A DNA stretch of 64,000 bases from Cohnella algarum (GCF_016937515.1 NZ_JAFHKM010000002.1:2041001-2105000), one strand, 5' to 3'; shown: positions 16,259 to 25,943, counted from the first letter of the stretch. Notes: generated from the sequence alone by a model not told the origin. A program made the numbers and translations.

Positions 16259-18226
16259 TTAGCTGGTTTTTTTGCGATCGTTCATGTTGCGGCTCATCCG
16301 CAGAAACGCGTCCGCCAGTTCCTTGAACGCGTCTTTTGCCAAACGTCCGGATTCCGCGGCCGCAAGCGCCCTGTCCAGCTCCTCGGAGCCGAGCCGGTCG
16401 TCCGGCTGCGTCTGCTCGATGCATTTGAGCAGCGTGCCGCTCATTTCGCCGAGCAAAATGCGGCCGACGCCCGCGGGCATGCCGCTTCCCTCCAGGTTGT
16501 TTTTCCGGATCAGCTCGAGCAGCGCCACGGTTTCTTCGACATCGCCCGATTTGACCAGATTGATCAGCCGCTGCTCGACGTCCGGCGGATAGTAATACGC
16601 GGGCAGGGGAAGGGCGTCGTCGTCGCGGCAGACGACCGGACGCGTTTCCGTCCAGTTTGTCCGCTGCAGGATCAGCCGAGCCTCCTCGTAAGAACGGCTG
16701 ATTTCCGTCAATCGGGAATAGCAGCCTCCGACGGCCGCGTATGCGGCGATGTTGAGCGTTCCGGCGAGCCGGGCGCGCAGTTCCTTGAGCTTGTTCAGGC
16801 ACTCGGAAAGAAAGGCGGCGGACGTCGGCGCGTCGCCGTTAAGCACTAGGGCGATCTGGTTTTCGCCCAGATCGTGCGCGGACATCGCGGCCCCGTACGC
16901 TTGGTCGACGACGTCGCGAACGGCCATTTTGCGAATTTCGAGCTCGGTCAGCATTTCCTCGTTGTACGTGCCGTCATAGCCGGAGATCGCGAGCACGCCG
17001 ACGGCGAAATAGTCCCCTTCCCACTGCAGCCTCGAATGCTCCATGGCCAGGGCGATATCTTTGTCGGAAGCGAACTGCCCCCGCAGCAGCCGCTCGTAAA
17101 AGCCGCTGCGGATCAGCGGCGCCTGCTGCTCCAGCTTCTCCTCCAGGGAGTTGTTGCGGTAGACGAGACCGGCGACCGAGGTTCGGACGTCATCCCAGGT
17201 GTTCCGGGGGTTCCCGTCCGTTCCGTTGGCGTGCTGCGCCGGCAGCGCCCGAAGCAGCAGCCAGAGCGGCCGGCTGTTGCGATAAGCGAACAGCGCCGCG
17301 GCGATCAGGCCGAGGGCGACGCCCAGCGCGATAATCGTCAGAATGAGCTGTTCGAAATAGCGCACCTTGTGCAGCACGGCCGATTCCGGCTGGGCCGATA
17401 CGTACGTCCACCCGTTAATTTGCGATGTGGTGCGGGTGACAAGCATGCGGCGGCCGTCGATCGCGGCGGAAGAGAAACCGTCGGGCAAATCGGCCGCCCA
17501 CGCGGTAGAGGCGAAGTCCCCCGTGCCGCTGATCGCTTGCCCCCGATCGTCGGTAATGAACGCGAACCCTCCGGAATCCGGCACCAGCTTGCGAAGCATG
17601 CTCTGGATCTGGGAGTTGTCGATGAGCATCAGCACGAGGGCGACGCGGTCCTTCGTGCCGAACGATTGCATATAGGAAACGACCGACTGCCGCTTGCCGT
17701 CGTAAACGGCGGACTGGCCGGGAATGAACGTCCGATACCGGTACCGGTCGGACAGCTCGCTTTTCCACCGTTCGAAGCTGAAGCCGTCGTATTGGAATTT
17801 CAAATCGTAAAACTGCCGCAGCGTATACACTTTGTGGGGGGATACGGCGAGGTCCTTGTCGGGGTAAACGACGTAATAGTCGAGAATGAAATGGTTGAAC
17901 AGCGGATAATCGAACAAGCCCTTCTGCAGCTCGAGAATGCGCGCCGGATTCGTTCCGGCGAACGGATCGCCGACGTAGGGGAACGACCTTGCTTTCGTGC
18001 TCCCGGCCACTTGCTCGGCGATCGTTTCGATTTCCTCGAAACGCCGGTCCAGGGTTTCCTTGGTTTGAGCCATGATGGCGTAAGCGGTTTCATTTGTTTG
18101 ATTTTCAACGAGCGCCGCCGTGCGCCCGTAAGCGTACAGCCCGACGGCCACGAAGCCGGCCAGCAGGACCGCGTAGGGTACGAAAAAATGCGCCAACACT
18201 TTCACTTTTCGGTTTACTTTGGACAT
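16259..18226 (-). pseudogene. AraC-family regulator, N-terminal sensor fragment (gene split by IS110)
   Basis: 655 residues from the ATG at 18226 (GGGAGAG upstream). A first membrane segment (VPYAVLLAGFVAVGLYAYG, residues about 14-32) and a second (LILTIIALGVALGLIAAALF, about 300-320) bracket an extracellular dCache-like domain; a cytoplasmic linker domain follows. The frame ends RKKTS at the IS110 right end, just before the DNA-binding domain should begin. Precise removal of the element restores a 770-residue regulator of the YesS/LplR-like type usual beside lplABC importers. The fragment cannot bind DNA, so regulation of the fucosidase-importer cluster is probably lost or altered. Confidence 0.9.
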
Positions 18227-18278
18227 AAGGAGATCTCTCCCGGGCTCGATGTCGATACGGCCGTGACCGATAAGGTTC

Positions 18279-18307
18279 AGTGTAAGGAAAAACGGCGGCC
18301 TTGACAA
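18279..18307 (-). promoter_or_regulatory. Sigma-A-type promoter of the AraC regulator gene
   Basis: Minus-strand TTGTCA and TACACT are 17 bp apart, about 50 bp upstream of the regulator's ATG. Confidence 0.65.
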
Positions 18308-18363
18308 TAAAGAAAATGAACGGGCGCGCGAAAGCGAATCGTTCGGCAGGCGAGCGGATTACA

Positions 18364-18392
18364 TTGATTTCCGGCGGTATTTTCGATACGAT
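18364..18392 (+). promoter_or_regulatory. Promoter of hprK
   Basis: TTGATT-17 bp-TACGAT, ending 33 bp before the hprK start codon. Confidence 0.6.
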
Positions 18393-18425
18393 GAATAAAT
18401 AAACGGATGGGAAGGGAGCTGTACG

Positions 18426-19358
18426 ATGGCCAAGAAAGTAAGAGTATCCGAACTCGTGCAGCAGTTCCAATTGGAAGTGGTGGCGGGCGTGGACGGCCTG
18501 CGCCGCACGATCGAGACCGACGACCTCAATCGGCCCGGCTTGGAGATGGCCGGCTATTACGATTATTATCCGGTGGATCGCGCCCAAATCCTGGGCAAGA
18601 CCGAACTAGCCTTTCTCGAAACGCTCACTTCCGACGAACGGCGGGAGCGGCTCGAGCGCATTTGCGCGGACGAAACGCCCTGCATCATCATTACCCGCGG
18701 CATCGAAGCTCCCGAGGAACTTGTCGGCGTGGCGAACGAGCGCAATTTCCCCGTGCTGCGCAGCGGGATGGCGACGACGATCCTGATCAGCCGCATCACG
18801 AACTTTCTCGAGAAGAAACTGGCCCCGACCGCCACGATCCACGGCGTTCTGGTCGACGTGTACGGGGTCGGCATGCTCATCACGGGCGGCAGCGGCATCG
18901 GCAAAAGCGAAACGGCGCTGGAGCTCGTCAAGCGCGGCCACCGGCTGGTCGCCGACGACGCGGTCGAAATCCGCCAGACGGCGGACAACCAGCTGTACGG
19001 CAACGCCCCGGAGCTTATCCAGCATTTGCTGGAAATTCGCGGGTTGGGCATTTTGAACGTCATGACGCTGTTCGGGGCCGGCGCCGTCCTGACGCAAAAG
19101 AAAATCAGCCTCGTCATCAAGCTGGAAAACTGGCAGCAGGAGAAGCAATACGACCGGCTCGGTCTGGACGAGGAGACGACGCGCATCATCGAGTCGGATA
19201 TTCCGCTCGTTACCGTCCCGGTGCGTCCCGGACGGAACCTGGCGGTCATCCTGGAAGTGGCCGCGATGAATTACCGCCTCAAGCGGATGGGCTTCAATGC
19301 GGCCCAACAGTTTACCAACAAGTTGACGGAAGCGATCGCGGACGAAGACTACGATTAA
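18426..19358 (+). CDS. hprK: HPr kinase/phosphorylase
   Basis: 310 residues, normal length. The bifunctional enzyme phosphorylates and dephosphorylates Ser46 of HPr and Crh, setting carbon catabolite control. The P-loop is [19 protein letters not shown], followed by the HPrK signature with [12 protein letters not shown], and the C-terminal allosteric region contains [21 protein letters not shown] start behind GGGAAGGGAG. As in Bacillus it heads an hprK-lgt-ppaX gene string. An HPr-family substrate with Ser46 is encoded at 40.2 kb. Confidence 0.98.
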   Translation: MAKKVRVSELVQQFQLEVVAGVDGLRRTIETDDLNRPGLEMAGYYDYYPVDRAQILGKTELAFLETLTSDERRERLERICADETPCIIITRGIEAPEELVGVANERNFPVLRSGMATTILISRITNFLEKKLAPTATIHGVLVDVYGVGMLITGGSGIGKSETALELVKRGHRLVADDAVEIRQTADNQLYGNAPELIQHLLEIRGLGILNVMTLFGAGAVLTQKKISLVIKLENWQQEKQYDRLGLDEETTRIIESDIPLVTVPVRPGRNLAVILEVAAMNYRLKRMGFNAAQQFTNKLTEAIADEDYD

Positions 19359-19406
19359 TTACGGCCGCCCGCGGCATCCGCGGGCGGGAGGAGACGGAGG
19401 AGACGG

Positions 19407-20681
19407 ATGTTGCCGTTGGCGTTGAACCCCATTGCTTTTTCGATCGGGCCGATTTCGGTGCACTGGTACGGAATTATTCTTGGATTGGCCGCGCTTGTCG
19501 GGCTGCTGCTCGCCATCCGGGAGGGGAAAAGGTTTGGAATTCCTTCTGATTTTTTCCTCGACCTGCTGCTGTTCGGAGCCCCGTCGGCGATTATCGCCGC
19601 GCGTTTGTATTACGTCATCTTCAAATGGGACTACTATAGCGAGAATCCCGGGGAAATCATCCAAATCTGGGAAGGCGGCATCGCCATTTACGGCGCCATT
19701 ATCGGGGCGCTCATTTGCGGGTACATTTATAGCCGGAAAAAAGGGTACTCTTTTATCCGCATCCTCGACATTTGCGTTCCGTCCTTGCTGGCGGGGCAAA
19801 TGATCGGACGCTGGGGCAACTTCGTCAATCAGGAAGCGTACGGCGGGGAGGCCGGCGAATCGTTTTTGCGGGATACGCTGCGCCTGCCCGGTTTCATCGT
19901 CGACCAGATGAACGTGAACGGCACGTATGTTCACCCTACTTTTTTGTACGAGTCGTTGTGGAGCCTTGTCGGCCTGATCCTGCTGTTCGTCGTAAGGAGA
20001 CGGAAATTCCTCCGGGTCGGCGAGCTGTCCGTCCTCTATTTCGCCTGGTATTCGATCGGCCGTTTCTTTATCGAAGCGCTTCGGACGGACAGCCTTGCGT
20101 TCAAGGGACCGGACTGGCTCGCTTCGCTGCTGGATTCGATCTGGTCGCCGATGGGCTGGCTCGGCTTCGAGCAGGGCTATCTGGACCCGGTGTACGGCAA
20201 TGTCCGCAGCTCGCAGCTGCTGGCGCTGCTCATCGTGATCGCGGCCATCGTCTTTATCGTCGTGCGCCGGTCCAACGGGAGGGCCCAAGAGCGCTACTTG
20301 GATCCGATCGAACGCCGCGTCGCGGCTTCGGCTGGCGGAGCGCCGGCTTCGGATCGGGGGAGCGACGCCTACGCGGGCTCGACGATCGCGAACGACCCGA
20401 ATGCCGGCGCATACGGGGACAGGGACGATCGCCGTCCTGACGACGATTCGAAAAAATCAGGAGGCGCGGACGACGCCGGCAGCGGCGGCTATTCGAGCGA
20501 TTCCGGCCGTTCCGGATCCCGGTCCGGAGGCGGTTCCGCCGACTCCCGGTCGGATTCCGATTCGCGGTCGGGCTCCGATTTTTCCGGCAGCTCCGACAGC
20601 GGATCGAGCTCCGGCGGTCATAGCGGCGGTTCGGACTCCGGCGGCGGCTCGGATGGCGGCGGAGGCGGCGGAGGGGACTGA
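19407..20681 (+). CDS. lgt: Prolipoprotein diacylglyceryl transferase with a long Ser/Gly/Asp tail
   Basis: 424 residues, against about 270-330 usual. Residues 1-290 form the multi-spanning membrane enzyme that moves diacylglyceryl from phosphatidylglycerol to the lipobox Cys; visible are the Lgt signature MIGRWGNFVNQEAYGG, VHPTFLYESLW and YSIGRFFIEALRTDS. From about residue 300 a tail of some 120 residues rich in Ser, Gly and Asp (GSDFSGSSDSGSSSGGHSGG and similar) follows the last membrane segment. The tail keeps an open frame with no stop, and its start is charged (NGRAQERYLDPIERR). Function of the tail is unknown. It lies between hprK and ppaX. Confidence 0.96.
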   Translation: MLPLALNPIAFSIGPISVHWYGIILGLAALVGLLLAIREGKRFGIPSDFFLDLLLFGAPSAIIAARLYYVIFKWDYYSENPGEIIQIWEGGIAIYGAIIGALICGYIYSRKKGYSFIRILDICVPSLLAGQMIGRWGNFVNQEAYGGEAGESFLRDTLRLPGFIVDQMNVNGTYVHPTFLYESLWSLVGLILLFVVRRRKFLRVGELSVLYFAWYSIGRFFIEALRTDSLAFKGPDWLASLLDSIWSPMGWLGFEQGYLDPVYGNVRSSQLLALLIVIAAIVFIVVRRSNGRAQERYLDPIERRVAASAGGAPASDRGSDAYAGSTIANDPNAGAYGDRDDRRPDDDSKKSGGADDAGSGGYSSDSGRSGSRSGGGSADSRSDSDSRSGSDFSGSSDSGSSSGGHSGGSDSGGGSDGGGGGGGD

Positions 20682-20764
20682 GCCCTCGGCCGAAGCCGGA
20701 GCCGCGACGAATGATTCGTCCCTCAAGATCCGCTTGGACAGCACGATGGAAATAAGGAGCAGGA

Positions 20765-21430
20765 ATGATGAAACAAGCGATTACGACCGTTTTGTTCGAT
20801 CTGGACGGGACGATTATCGATACGAACGAGCTGATTATCGAATCGGTTTTGCATGCGCTGGAGGGCGTCGTTCCGGAAGGGTTCTCCCGGGAACACATCA
20901 TCCCGAAAATGGGACTCCCGCTCGCGATGCAAATGCAAATCTTCACCGGCAGGGATGAAGTCGAAGAACTGACGAAGAAGTACCGGGCCTACAACTTGCA
21001 GCGGCACGACGAAATGGTGACGCTGTTTCCGGGAGTGGCGGAAGCCGTCCCCAAGCTCAAGGCGGCGGGCCTCAAGCTCGGCATCGTCACGACCAAAATG
21101 CGCGAAACGTCCGTTCATGCCCTTAAGCTGCTCGGCATTTTCGACGATATGGATGTCATCGTGGCGCTGGACGACGTGCAAAACGCCAAGCCGCACCCCG
21201 AGCCGGTGCGCAAGGCGATGGACGCGCTCGGCGCCGATCCGCGCCGCACCGTCATGCTCGGCGACAGCGCGGTCGATATCGAATCCGCGCGGCAAGCCGG
21301 CGCCATACCGGTCGGCGTCGCCTGGTCGCTGAAAGGGAGCGAAGCGTTGCGGGAAGCCGGCGCGGAAGTCGTGATCGAAAGCATGGACGAGCTGCTCACC
21401 TTATGCGGAATCGAGGCGGAGCCCCGTTGA
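20765..21430 (+). CDS. ppaX: Pyrophosphatase PpaX (HAD family)
   Basis: 221 residues. HAD motif I is VLFDLDGTIIDTNELI, motif II the Thr of LGIVTTKMRE, motif III/IV the region GDSAVDIESARQAGA. PpaX hydrolyses the pyrophosphate released when HprK dephosphorylates HPr-Ser-P. ATG pair at 20765/20768 with AAGGAG upstream; either may be used. Its TGA overlaps the TTG start of the acyltransferase gene, so the two are translationally coupled, as in the yvoE-yvoF pair of Bacillus. Confidence 0.95.
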   Translation: MMKQAITTVLFDLDGTIIDTNELIIESVLHALEGVVPEGFSREHIIPKMGLPLAMQMQIFTGRDEVEELTKKYRAYNLQRHDEMVTLFPGVAEAVPKLKAAGLKLGIVTTKMRETSVHALKLLGIFDDMDVIVALDDVQNAKPHPEPVRKAMDALGADPRRTVMLGDSAVDIESARQAGAIPVGVAWSLKGSEALREAGAEVVIESMDELLTLCGIEAEPR

Positions 21431-21918
21431 GACAGACCGAACGGTACCCGGTGGACGGACCGAATGCGTTATGGCAGGTATACCATACGGTTTCCCGCTG
21501 GAAGGCGGTACGCAATTTCGTGTTTATTCAGTTGGCCCGGTACTGTCCGGAGCTTCGCGTCAAAAACTGGATCTACCGCCGCGTTCTCGGCATGAAGGTC
21601 GGGAAGCAAACCTCGTTCGCGCTCATGGTGATGGTCGACGTCTTTTTCCCGGAAAAGATTTCGATCGGCGACAACTCGATCATCGGCTACAATTCCACGC
21701 TGCTGACGCACGAATATTTGATCAAGGAATACCGGCTCGGCCCGATCCGGATCGGCTCCAACGTCATGATCGGAGCGAACGTTACGGTGCTGCCCGGCGT
21801 GACGATCGGAGACGGCGCCGTCGTGGCGGCCGGCTCGGTCGTCCATCGGGATGTGCCTCCGGGCGCCCGCGTCGGCGGCAATCCGCTGCGCGAGCTCGGG
21901 TCGGACGGCAAACCTTGA
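21427..21918 (+). CDS. Left-handed beta-helix acyltransferase (YvoF-like)
   Basis: 163 residues from TTG at 21427, which overlaps the ppaX stop as TTGA and gives the family's usual N-terminus (RQTERYPVDGPNALWQVY). Hexapeptide repeats are visible from about residue 75 (ISIGDNSIIGYNSTL, IRIGSNVMIGANVTVLPGVTIGDGAVVAAGSVV). The family transfers acetyl or other acyl groups; the substrate of YvoF-type members is not known. It ends the hprK operon; no clear terminator follows, only an intergenic repeat array. Confidence 0.88.
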   Translation: MRQTERYPVDGPNALWQVYHTVSRWKAVRNFVFIQLARYCPELRVKNWIYRRVLGMKVGKQTSFALMVMVDVFFPEKISIGDNSIIGYNSTLLTHEYLIKEYRLGPIRIGSNVMIGANVTVLPGVTIGDGAVVAAGSVVHRDVPPGARVGGNPLRELGSDGKP

Positions 21919-22085
21919 TTTGTTTCGAATAACGGTCCTTCGCGGCCGTTATTTTGTTTTTTAGGGGCGGGATTTGGCGGATACCGGTCTCCGAACGGCC
22001 GGGCAACGGTTGGCAGCGGTTGCGAACGGCCGGGTAACGGTTGGCGAACGGCTGGGCAGGTGCGTACTCAAATTGCCGGGCCTAT

Positions 22086-22370
22086 GTTGGATTTTATCCA
22101 ACGGGCAGTGCGAAAAACGGGGAAGCTTTGGTCTAGAGTGGATTTTATCCAACGGAGAGCGGCGATTGTGGCCGAAAAGTACAAAATGGCCTTGCCTGAT
22201 TGGACAAAATCCATCGTAGACGGAAAGTTTCGCCAAAAAGCCGGTTTTGATTGGATAAAATCCATCGTAGCCAGCGAGTTTCGCCAAAAGGCCAGGGTTA
22301 GTTTTCACAAAATCCATCGAAGCCGGAGAGTTTTGCCAAAAGGCCGGTTTAGATTGGACAGAAATCCACT
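22086..22370. repeat. Intergenic array of palindromic TTGGAT-type repeats, 51-52 bp period
   Basis: Core TTGGATTTTATCCAA (a near-perfect palindrome) occurs forward at about 22087 and 22138, and in reversed form (TTGGACAAAATCC or variants) at about 22200, 22251, 22303 and 22354. Within each orientation the starts are 51-52 bp apart. The forward and reversed halves could fold on each other. The same repeat is found at 30.8-31.0 kb. No gene is visible between 21919 and 22640. Confidence 0.85.
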
Positions 22371-22473
22371 TGAAGCTCCGCGCATTAGGCCAGCCCACGA
22401 AGTCCTCGGACAGGCCGCGTTCCGTTTGGTCCCGAGGGTGCCGGGGCAACGGGGCAAAAGGGATGAAGCCCGC

Positions 22474-22563
22474 TTGACTGGGGGCATATTTACATGATAA
22501 AGTACATTAAAAGTCTTTATTTTGGCAGTATGGTAACATGTTAGAACTTTAATGTGATAAAGT
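22474..22563 (+). promoter_or_regulatory. Candidate promoter and dyad upstream of the his operon
   Basis: TTGACT (22474-22479) is 18 bp from TAAAGT. Just downstream an inverted repeat ACATTAAAAGT/ACTTTAATGT (22504-22514 and 22546-22555) and a direct repeat GATAAAGT (22496-22503, 22556-22563) surround the palindrome AACATGTT. No T-box specifier structure was recognised. The role in histidine regulation is inferred from position. Confidence 0.45.
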
Positions 22564-22640
22564 GAACGGGCGGCTTTCGTCGATTTAACGAACGATGCGG
22601 ACGATGCTTCGCAGCTTACAGAAACGAGGTTTGTTAGCTT

Positions 22641-23864
22641 ATGTCCAAGCCAAAAGTGTTTGAAAAGCCGACAGGCGTTAAGGATTATTTGCCTCATGCC
22701 GTGGCGAAGCTCCGGCGGATCGAGCGGGACGTGCTGGAGTGCATGCGCCTGTGGGGCTACGAGCAAATCGTCACGCCGACGATGGAATACTACGACACGG
22801 TAGGGGTAGCCAGCTCCACTTCGGATCGGAAGCTGTTCAAGCTGCTCGACCACCGCGGGACGACGATCGTGCTGCGCTCGGATATGACGGCGCCGATCGC
22901 CCGCGTCGTTTCCTCGCTGCTGAAGGAGACGCCGTTTCCGCTGCGGCTCAGCTATCACGGCAACGTTTTCCGGGCGTTCGAGGAGGAGGGAGGCCGCGAC
23001 GCCGAATTCGTGCAAACCGGCGTGGAGCTGGTCGGCGACCCGTCGCCGGAAGCGGACGCGGAGACGATCGCGCTCGCGATCGCTTCCTTGCAGGCGGCGG
23101 GCGTTCCCGCGTTCAAAATCGCCGTCGGCCACGTCGCGTTTTTGAACGGGCTGTTCGAGGAGGCGCTGCCGGGCCGGCCGGACGATCAGGAGGCGCTGAA
23201 GGAAAGGCTGCTTCAGCGCGATTACGTCGGCTATCGCGGCGCCCTGCGGCAATTGTCGCTTGCGGAACCGGTGCGCGCCGAACTGGAAGGCCTGCTGCGG
23301 CTGCGCGGCGGGCAGGAGGTTTGCGCGCAGGCGCTGGAGCTCGGCGGCAGCGAAGAGGCGAAAGCGGCCATCCGCCACCTGTGCGACGTGTGGGACGTGC
23401 TGAAGGCGTACGGCGTGCAGGAGCACGTGCTGATCGATCTGACGATGATCGGGGATTTTTCGTATTATACCGGCATGACGTTCGAGGGCTATGCCTCGAA
23501 TTTGGGCTTTCCCGTATGCAGCGGCGGCCGGTACGACAACCTGCTCGCCCAGTTCGGGCGTCCGGCCGCGGCGACGGGCTTCGCGCTCAAGACGACCCGC
23601 ATTCTCGAGGTCGTGAGCGACGAGGCGGATCAAGAGAGCCGCACGCTTATCGTCTATTCGCAGGAGAAGCGGGACGAAGCGCTGGCGGAAGCGGCGCGGG
23701 AGCGCGCGGAAGGCCGGGTCGTCGTGACGGAATTCGCCGCGGACGGCGGACGGCAAGCGGCCGAACTGCATCGGCAGGCGTCCGCGGGCGGAACTTTTTT
23801 CTATAAAGGCAAAGACTTCGACCGGTTCATCGCATTCGGAGCCGACAAGGAGGAGCGGGCATGA
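22641..23864 (+). CDS. hisZ: ATP phosphoribosyltransferase regulatory subunit
   Basis: 407 residues, a class II histidyl-tRNA-synthetase-like protein that complexes with short-form HisG and gives histidine feedback control. Visible are [20 protein letters not shown], the motif-2-like [29 protein letters not shown] and the motif-3-like [12 protein letters not shown]. It lacks the anticodon-binding domain of a true HisRS. First gene of the his operon, ATG start, with its TGA overlapping the hisG ATG. Having HisZ agrees with the short HisG that follows. Confidence 0.96.
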   Translation: MSKPKVFEKPTGVKDYLPHAVAKLRRIERDVLECMRLWGYEQIVTPTMEYYDTVGVASSTSDRKLFKLLDHRGTTIVLRSDMTAPIARVVSSLLKETPFPLRLSYHGNVFRAFEEEGGRDAEFVQTGVELVGDPSPEADAETIALAIASLQAAGVPAFKIAVGHVAFLNGLFEEALPGRPDDQEALKERLLQRDYVGYRGALRQLSLAEPVRAELEGLLRLRGGQEVCAQALELGGSEEAKAAIRHLCDVWDVLKAYGVQEHVLIDLTMIGDFSYYTGMTFEGYASNLGFPVCSGGRYDNLLAQFGRPAAATGFALKTTRILEVVSDEADQESRTLIVYSQEKRDEALAEAARERAEGRVVVTEFAADGGRQAAELHRQASAGGTFFYKGKDFDRFIAFGADKEERA

Positions 23865-24499
23865 CGGACGGCGGCGTTTTGAAAGTGGCAATGCCCAAAG
23901 GCCGCATTTACAAGCAGGCCAGCAAGCTGTTTCGCGAGGCGGGGCTGCCGATCCCCGAGGATTTCGACGACTCGCGCCGGCTGATCATTCCGGTTCCGGA
24001 AGCGAACATGGAATTCATCATGGCGAAGCCCGTAGACGTTCCGACTTACGTGGAATACGGCGTCGCGGATATCGGCATCGTGGGCAAGGACGTGCTGATG
24101 GAGGAGAATAAGGACGTCTACGAACTGCTCGATCTCGGCATCGCGAAGTGCCGGATGTCGGTCATCGGGCTGCCGGGCTGGAAGCCCGTCATTCAGCCTC
24201 GCGTCGCGACCAAGTATCCGAACGTGGCTTCGCAATATTTTCGCGAGCGCGGGCAGCAGGTCGAAGTGATCAAGCTGAACGGTTCGATCGAGCTGGCTCC
24301 GCTGATCGGGCTTGCCGACCGGATCGTCGACATGGTGGAAACGGGCCAGACGCTTAAGGAGAACGGCCTCGTCGAGATGGAGACGTTGTTCTCGGTGACG
24401 AGCCGGCTGATCGCGAACCGCGTCAGCTACCGGCTGAAAAACGCGCAAATCCAGGCGCTGTGCGACCGGATCGGCCAGAAGGTGCCGGCGTCGCTGTAA
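23861..24499 (+). CDS. hisG: ATP phosphoribosyltransferase, short form
   Basis: 212 residues: the short HisG without the C-terminal regulatory domain, so it needs HisZ. It joins PRPP to ATP in the first step of histidine synthesis. The family start [18 protein letters not shown], the [15 protein letters not shown] segment and the PRPP-binding region [22 protein letters not shown] are present. ATGA overlap with hisZ couples translation. A 154-bp gap with no recognised element separates it from hisD. Confidence 0.97.
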   Translation: MTDGGVLKVAMPKGRIYKQASKLFREAGLPIPEDFDDSRRLIIPVPEANMEFIMAKPVDVPTYVEYGVADIGIVGKDVLMEENKDVYELLDLGIAKCRMSVIGLPGWKPVIQPRVATKYPNVASQYFRERGQQVEVIKLNGSIELAPLIGLADRIVDMVETGQTLKENGLVEMETLFSVTSRLIANRVSYRLKNAQIQALCDRIGQKVPASL

Positions 24500-24653
24500 A
24501 TGACCGAAAGCCGGATAACCGGCAGGCGCGGGCGGGACGTCCGTAAGGGCGCTTCGAATTTCGGTTCGCGCTTCCGAAGCATCCGTGCGGACTCCTGCTT
24601 GCGCGGGAGATCAAGATCAATAGAACGGACGATCAGGAAGGGGGACGATCCTC

Positions 24654-25943
24654 ATGTATATCGGTTCGGCGGAAGGGTTCCGGCTGGAGCGGGAAACCGA
24701 ATACGGCTCGGCGCAGCAAAACGAGACGGTCGCGGAGATCGTCGCGGCGGTTCGCCGGGAAGGCGATGCCGCGCTGCTGCGCTATACGGCGCAGTTGGAC
24801 AAGGTGGAGCTTGCGCCGGGCGAGCTGCGGGTCGCGCAGGAGGAAATCGAAGCGGCTTACGGCAAGGTGGAGCCGGAATTTATCGCCGCGCTGCGGCAGG
24901 CGGCAGCCAACATAACGGCCTTTCACGAAAAGCAAAAACGCACGACCTGGGCGGACGCCCGTCCCGACGGCACGCTGCTCGGGATGGTGTTTCGTCCGCT
25001 CAAGCGGGTCGGCCTGTACGTGCCCGGCGGAAAGGCGGCCTACCCTTCGTCGGTGCTCATGAACGTGCTGCCCGCCAAGGTGGCCGGCGTGCCGGAAATC
25101 GCGCTCGTGACTCCGCCGTCGACGGGGGGGAGCGCCGGCATCGACCCGTACATTCTGGTGGCGGCCGCGGAAGCGGGCGTGACCGAAATGTACCGGGTCG
25201 GAGGAGCGCAAGCGATCGCGGCGCTTGCGTACGGGACGGCGAGCATTCCCGCCGTCGATAAAATTTGCGGGCCCGGCAACATCTACGTGGCGCTGGCCAA
25301 GCGCGCCGTGTTCGGCGCGGTGGACATCGACAGCATCGCCGGGCCGAGCGAAATCGCCGTGCTTGCCGACGATACGGCCGATCCGCGGTACGTGGCCGCG
25401 GATATGCTGTCGCAGGCGGAGCACGACGAAATGGCGTCGGCGGTGCTCGTCACGCCGTCGCACAAGCTCGCGCAGGCGGTCGCGGCCGAGCTCGACCGCC
25501 AGGTCGCCACGCTGCCGCGCCGCGAAATCGCGGAGAAGTCGCTCGCGGATTACGGCGCGATTTTGACGGTGGCCGACCTCTCCGAAGGCGCGGAGATCAT
25601 CAACAAGCTCGCGCCGGAGCATCTGGAAATCATCACGGAGGACCCGATGAACCTGCTCGGGACGATCGAGAACGCGGGCGCGATTTTCCTCGGTCCGTAC
25701 AGTTCCGAGCCGGTGGGCGATTACTATGCCGGACCGAACCACATTTTGCCGACGAACGGGACCGCGAGGTTTTCTTCTCCGCTCAATGTGGACGACTTTT
25801 TGAAAAAATCAAGCCTGATCCGCTACAGCCGCGAGGCGCTGCAGCGCGACGCCGCCGGCATCGCGACGCTGGCGCGGCACGAAGGGCTGGAAGCCCACGC
25901 GAGAGCGGTCGAAATCCGATTGGAAGGTGGAGAAAGAAAATGA
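24654..25943 (+). CDS. hisD: Histidinol dehydrogenase
   Basis: 429 residues. Catalyses the last two NAD-dependent steps from histidinol to histidine. Family motifs are VGLYVPGGKAAYPSSVLMNV, KICGPGNIYVALAKR, the zinc/active-site region DMLSQAEHDEMA and the C-terminal GPYSSEPVGDYYAGPNHILP. ATG start with GGAAGGGGG upstream. Its stop overlaps the hisB ATG (ATGA). Confidence 0.97.
   Translation: MYIGSAEGFRLERETEYGSAQQNETVAEIVAAVRREGDAALLRYTAQLDKVELAPGELRVAQEEIEAAYGKVEPEFIAALRQAAANITAFHEKQKRTTWADARPDGTLLGMVFRPLKRVGLYVPGGKAAYPSSVLMNVLPAKVAGVPEIALVTPPSTGGSAGIDPYILVAAAEAGVTEMYRVGGAQAIAALAYGTASIPAVDKICGPGNIYVALAKRAVFGAVDIDSIAGPSEIAVLADDTADPRYVAADMLSQAEHDEMASAVLVTPSHKLAQAVAAELDRQVATLPRREIAEKSLADYGAILTVADLSEGAEIINKLAPEHLEIITEDPMNLLGTIENAGAIFLGPYSSEPVGDYYAGPNHILPTNGTARFSSPLNVDDFLKKSSLIRYSREALQRDAAGIATLARHEGLEAHARAVEIRLEGGERK

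Larger units (their letters stand above)
11233..16264 (+). mobile_element. IS110-family insertion sequence, carrying a nested group II intron and IS1380
   Basis: Boundaries come from reconstructing the host AraC gene: the left host flank ends ...TTGTGG+CT and the right host flank resumes after CT with GGTTTTTTTG. One CT core is counted in the element. There are no terminal inverted repeats, as expected of the family. Total length is 5032 bp; subtracting the intron leaves 1538 bp, normal for IS110. The left non-coding end (46 + 195 bp without the intron) encodes a bridge-RNA-like fold, and the DEDD recombinase gene follows. The right end carries a TTGACA. The recombinase has a -1 frameshift, so this copy is probably inactive. 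Confidence 0.88.

Noticed and set aside
22086..22370. CRISPR array
   Set aside because: The repeat core is short and palindromic, the material between cores is also similar from unit to unit, orientation flips midway, and no cas genes are near.
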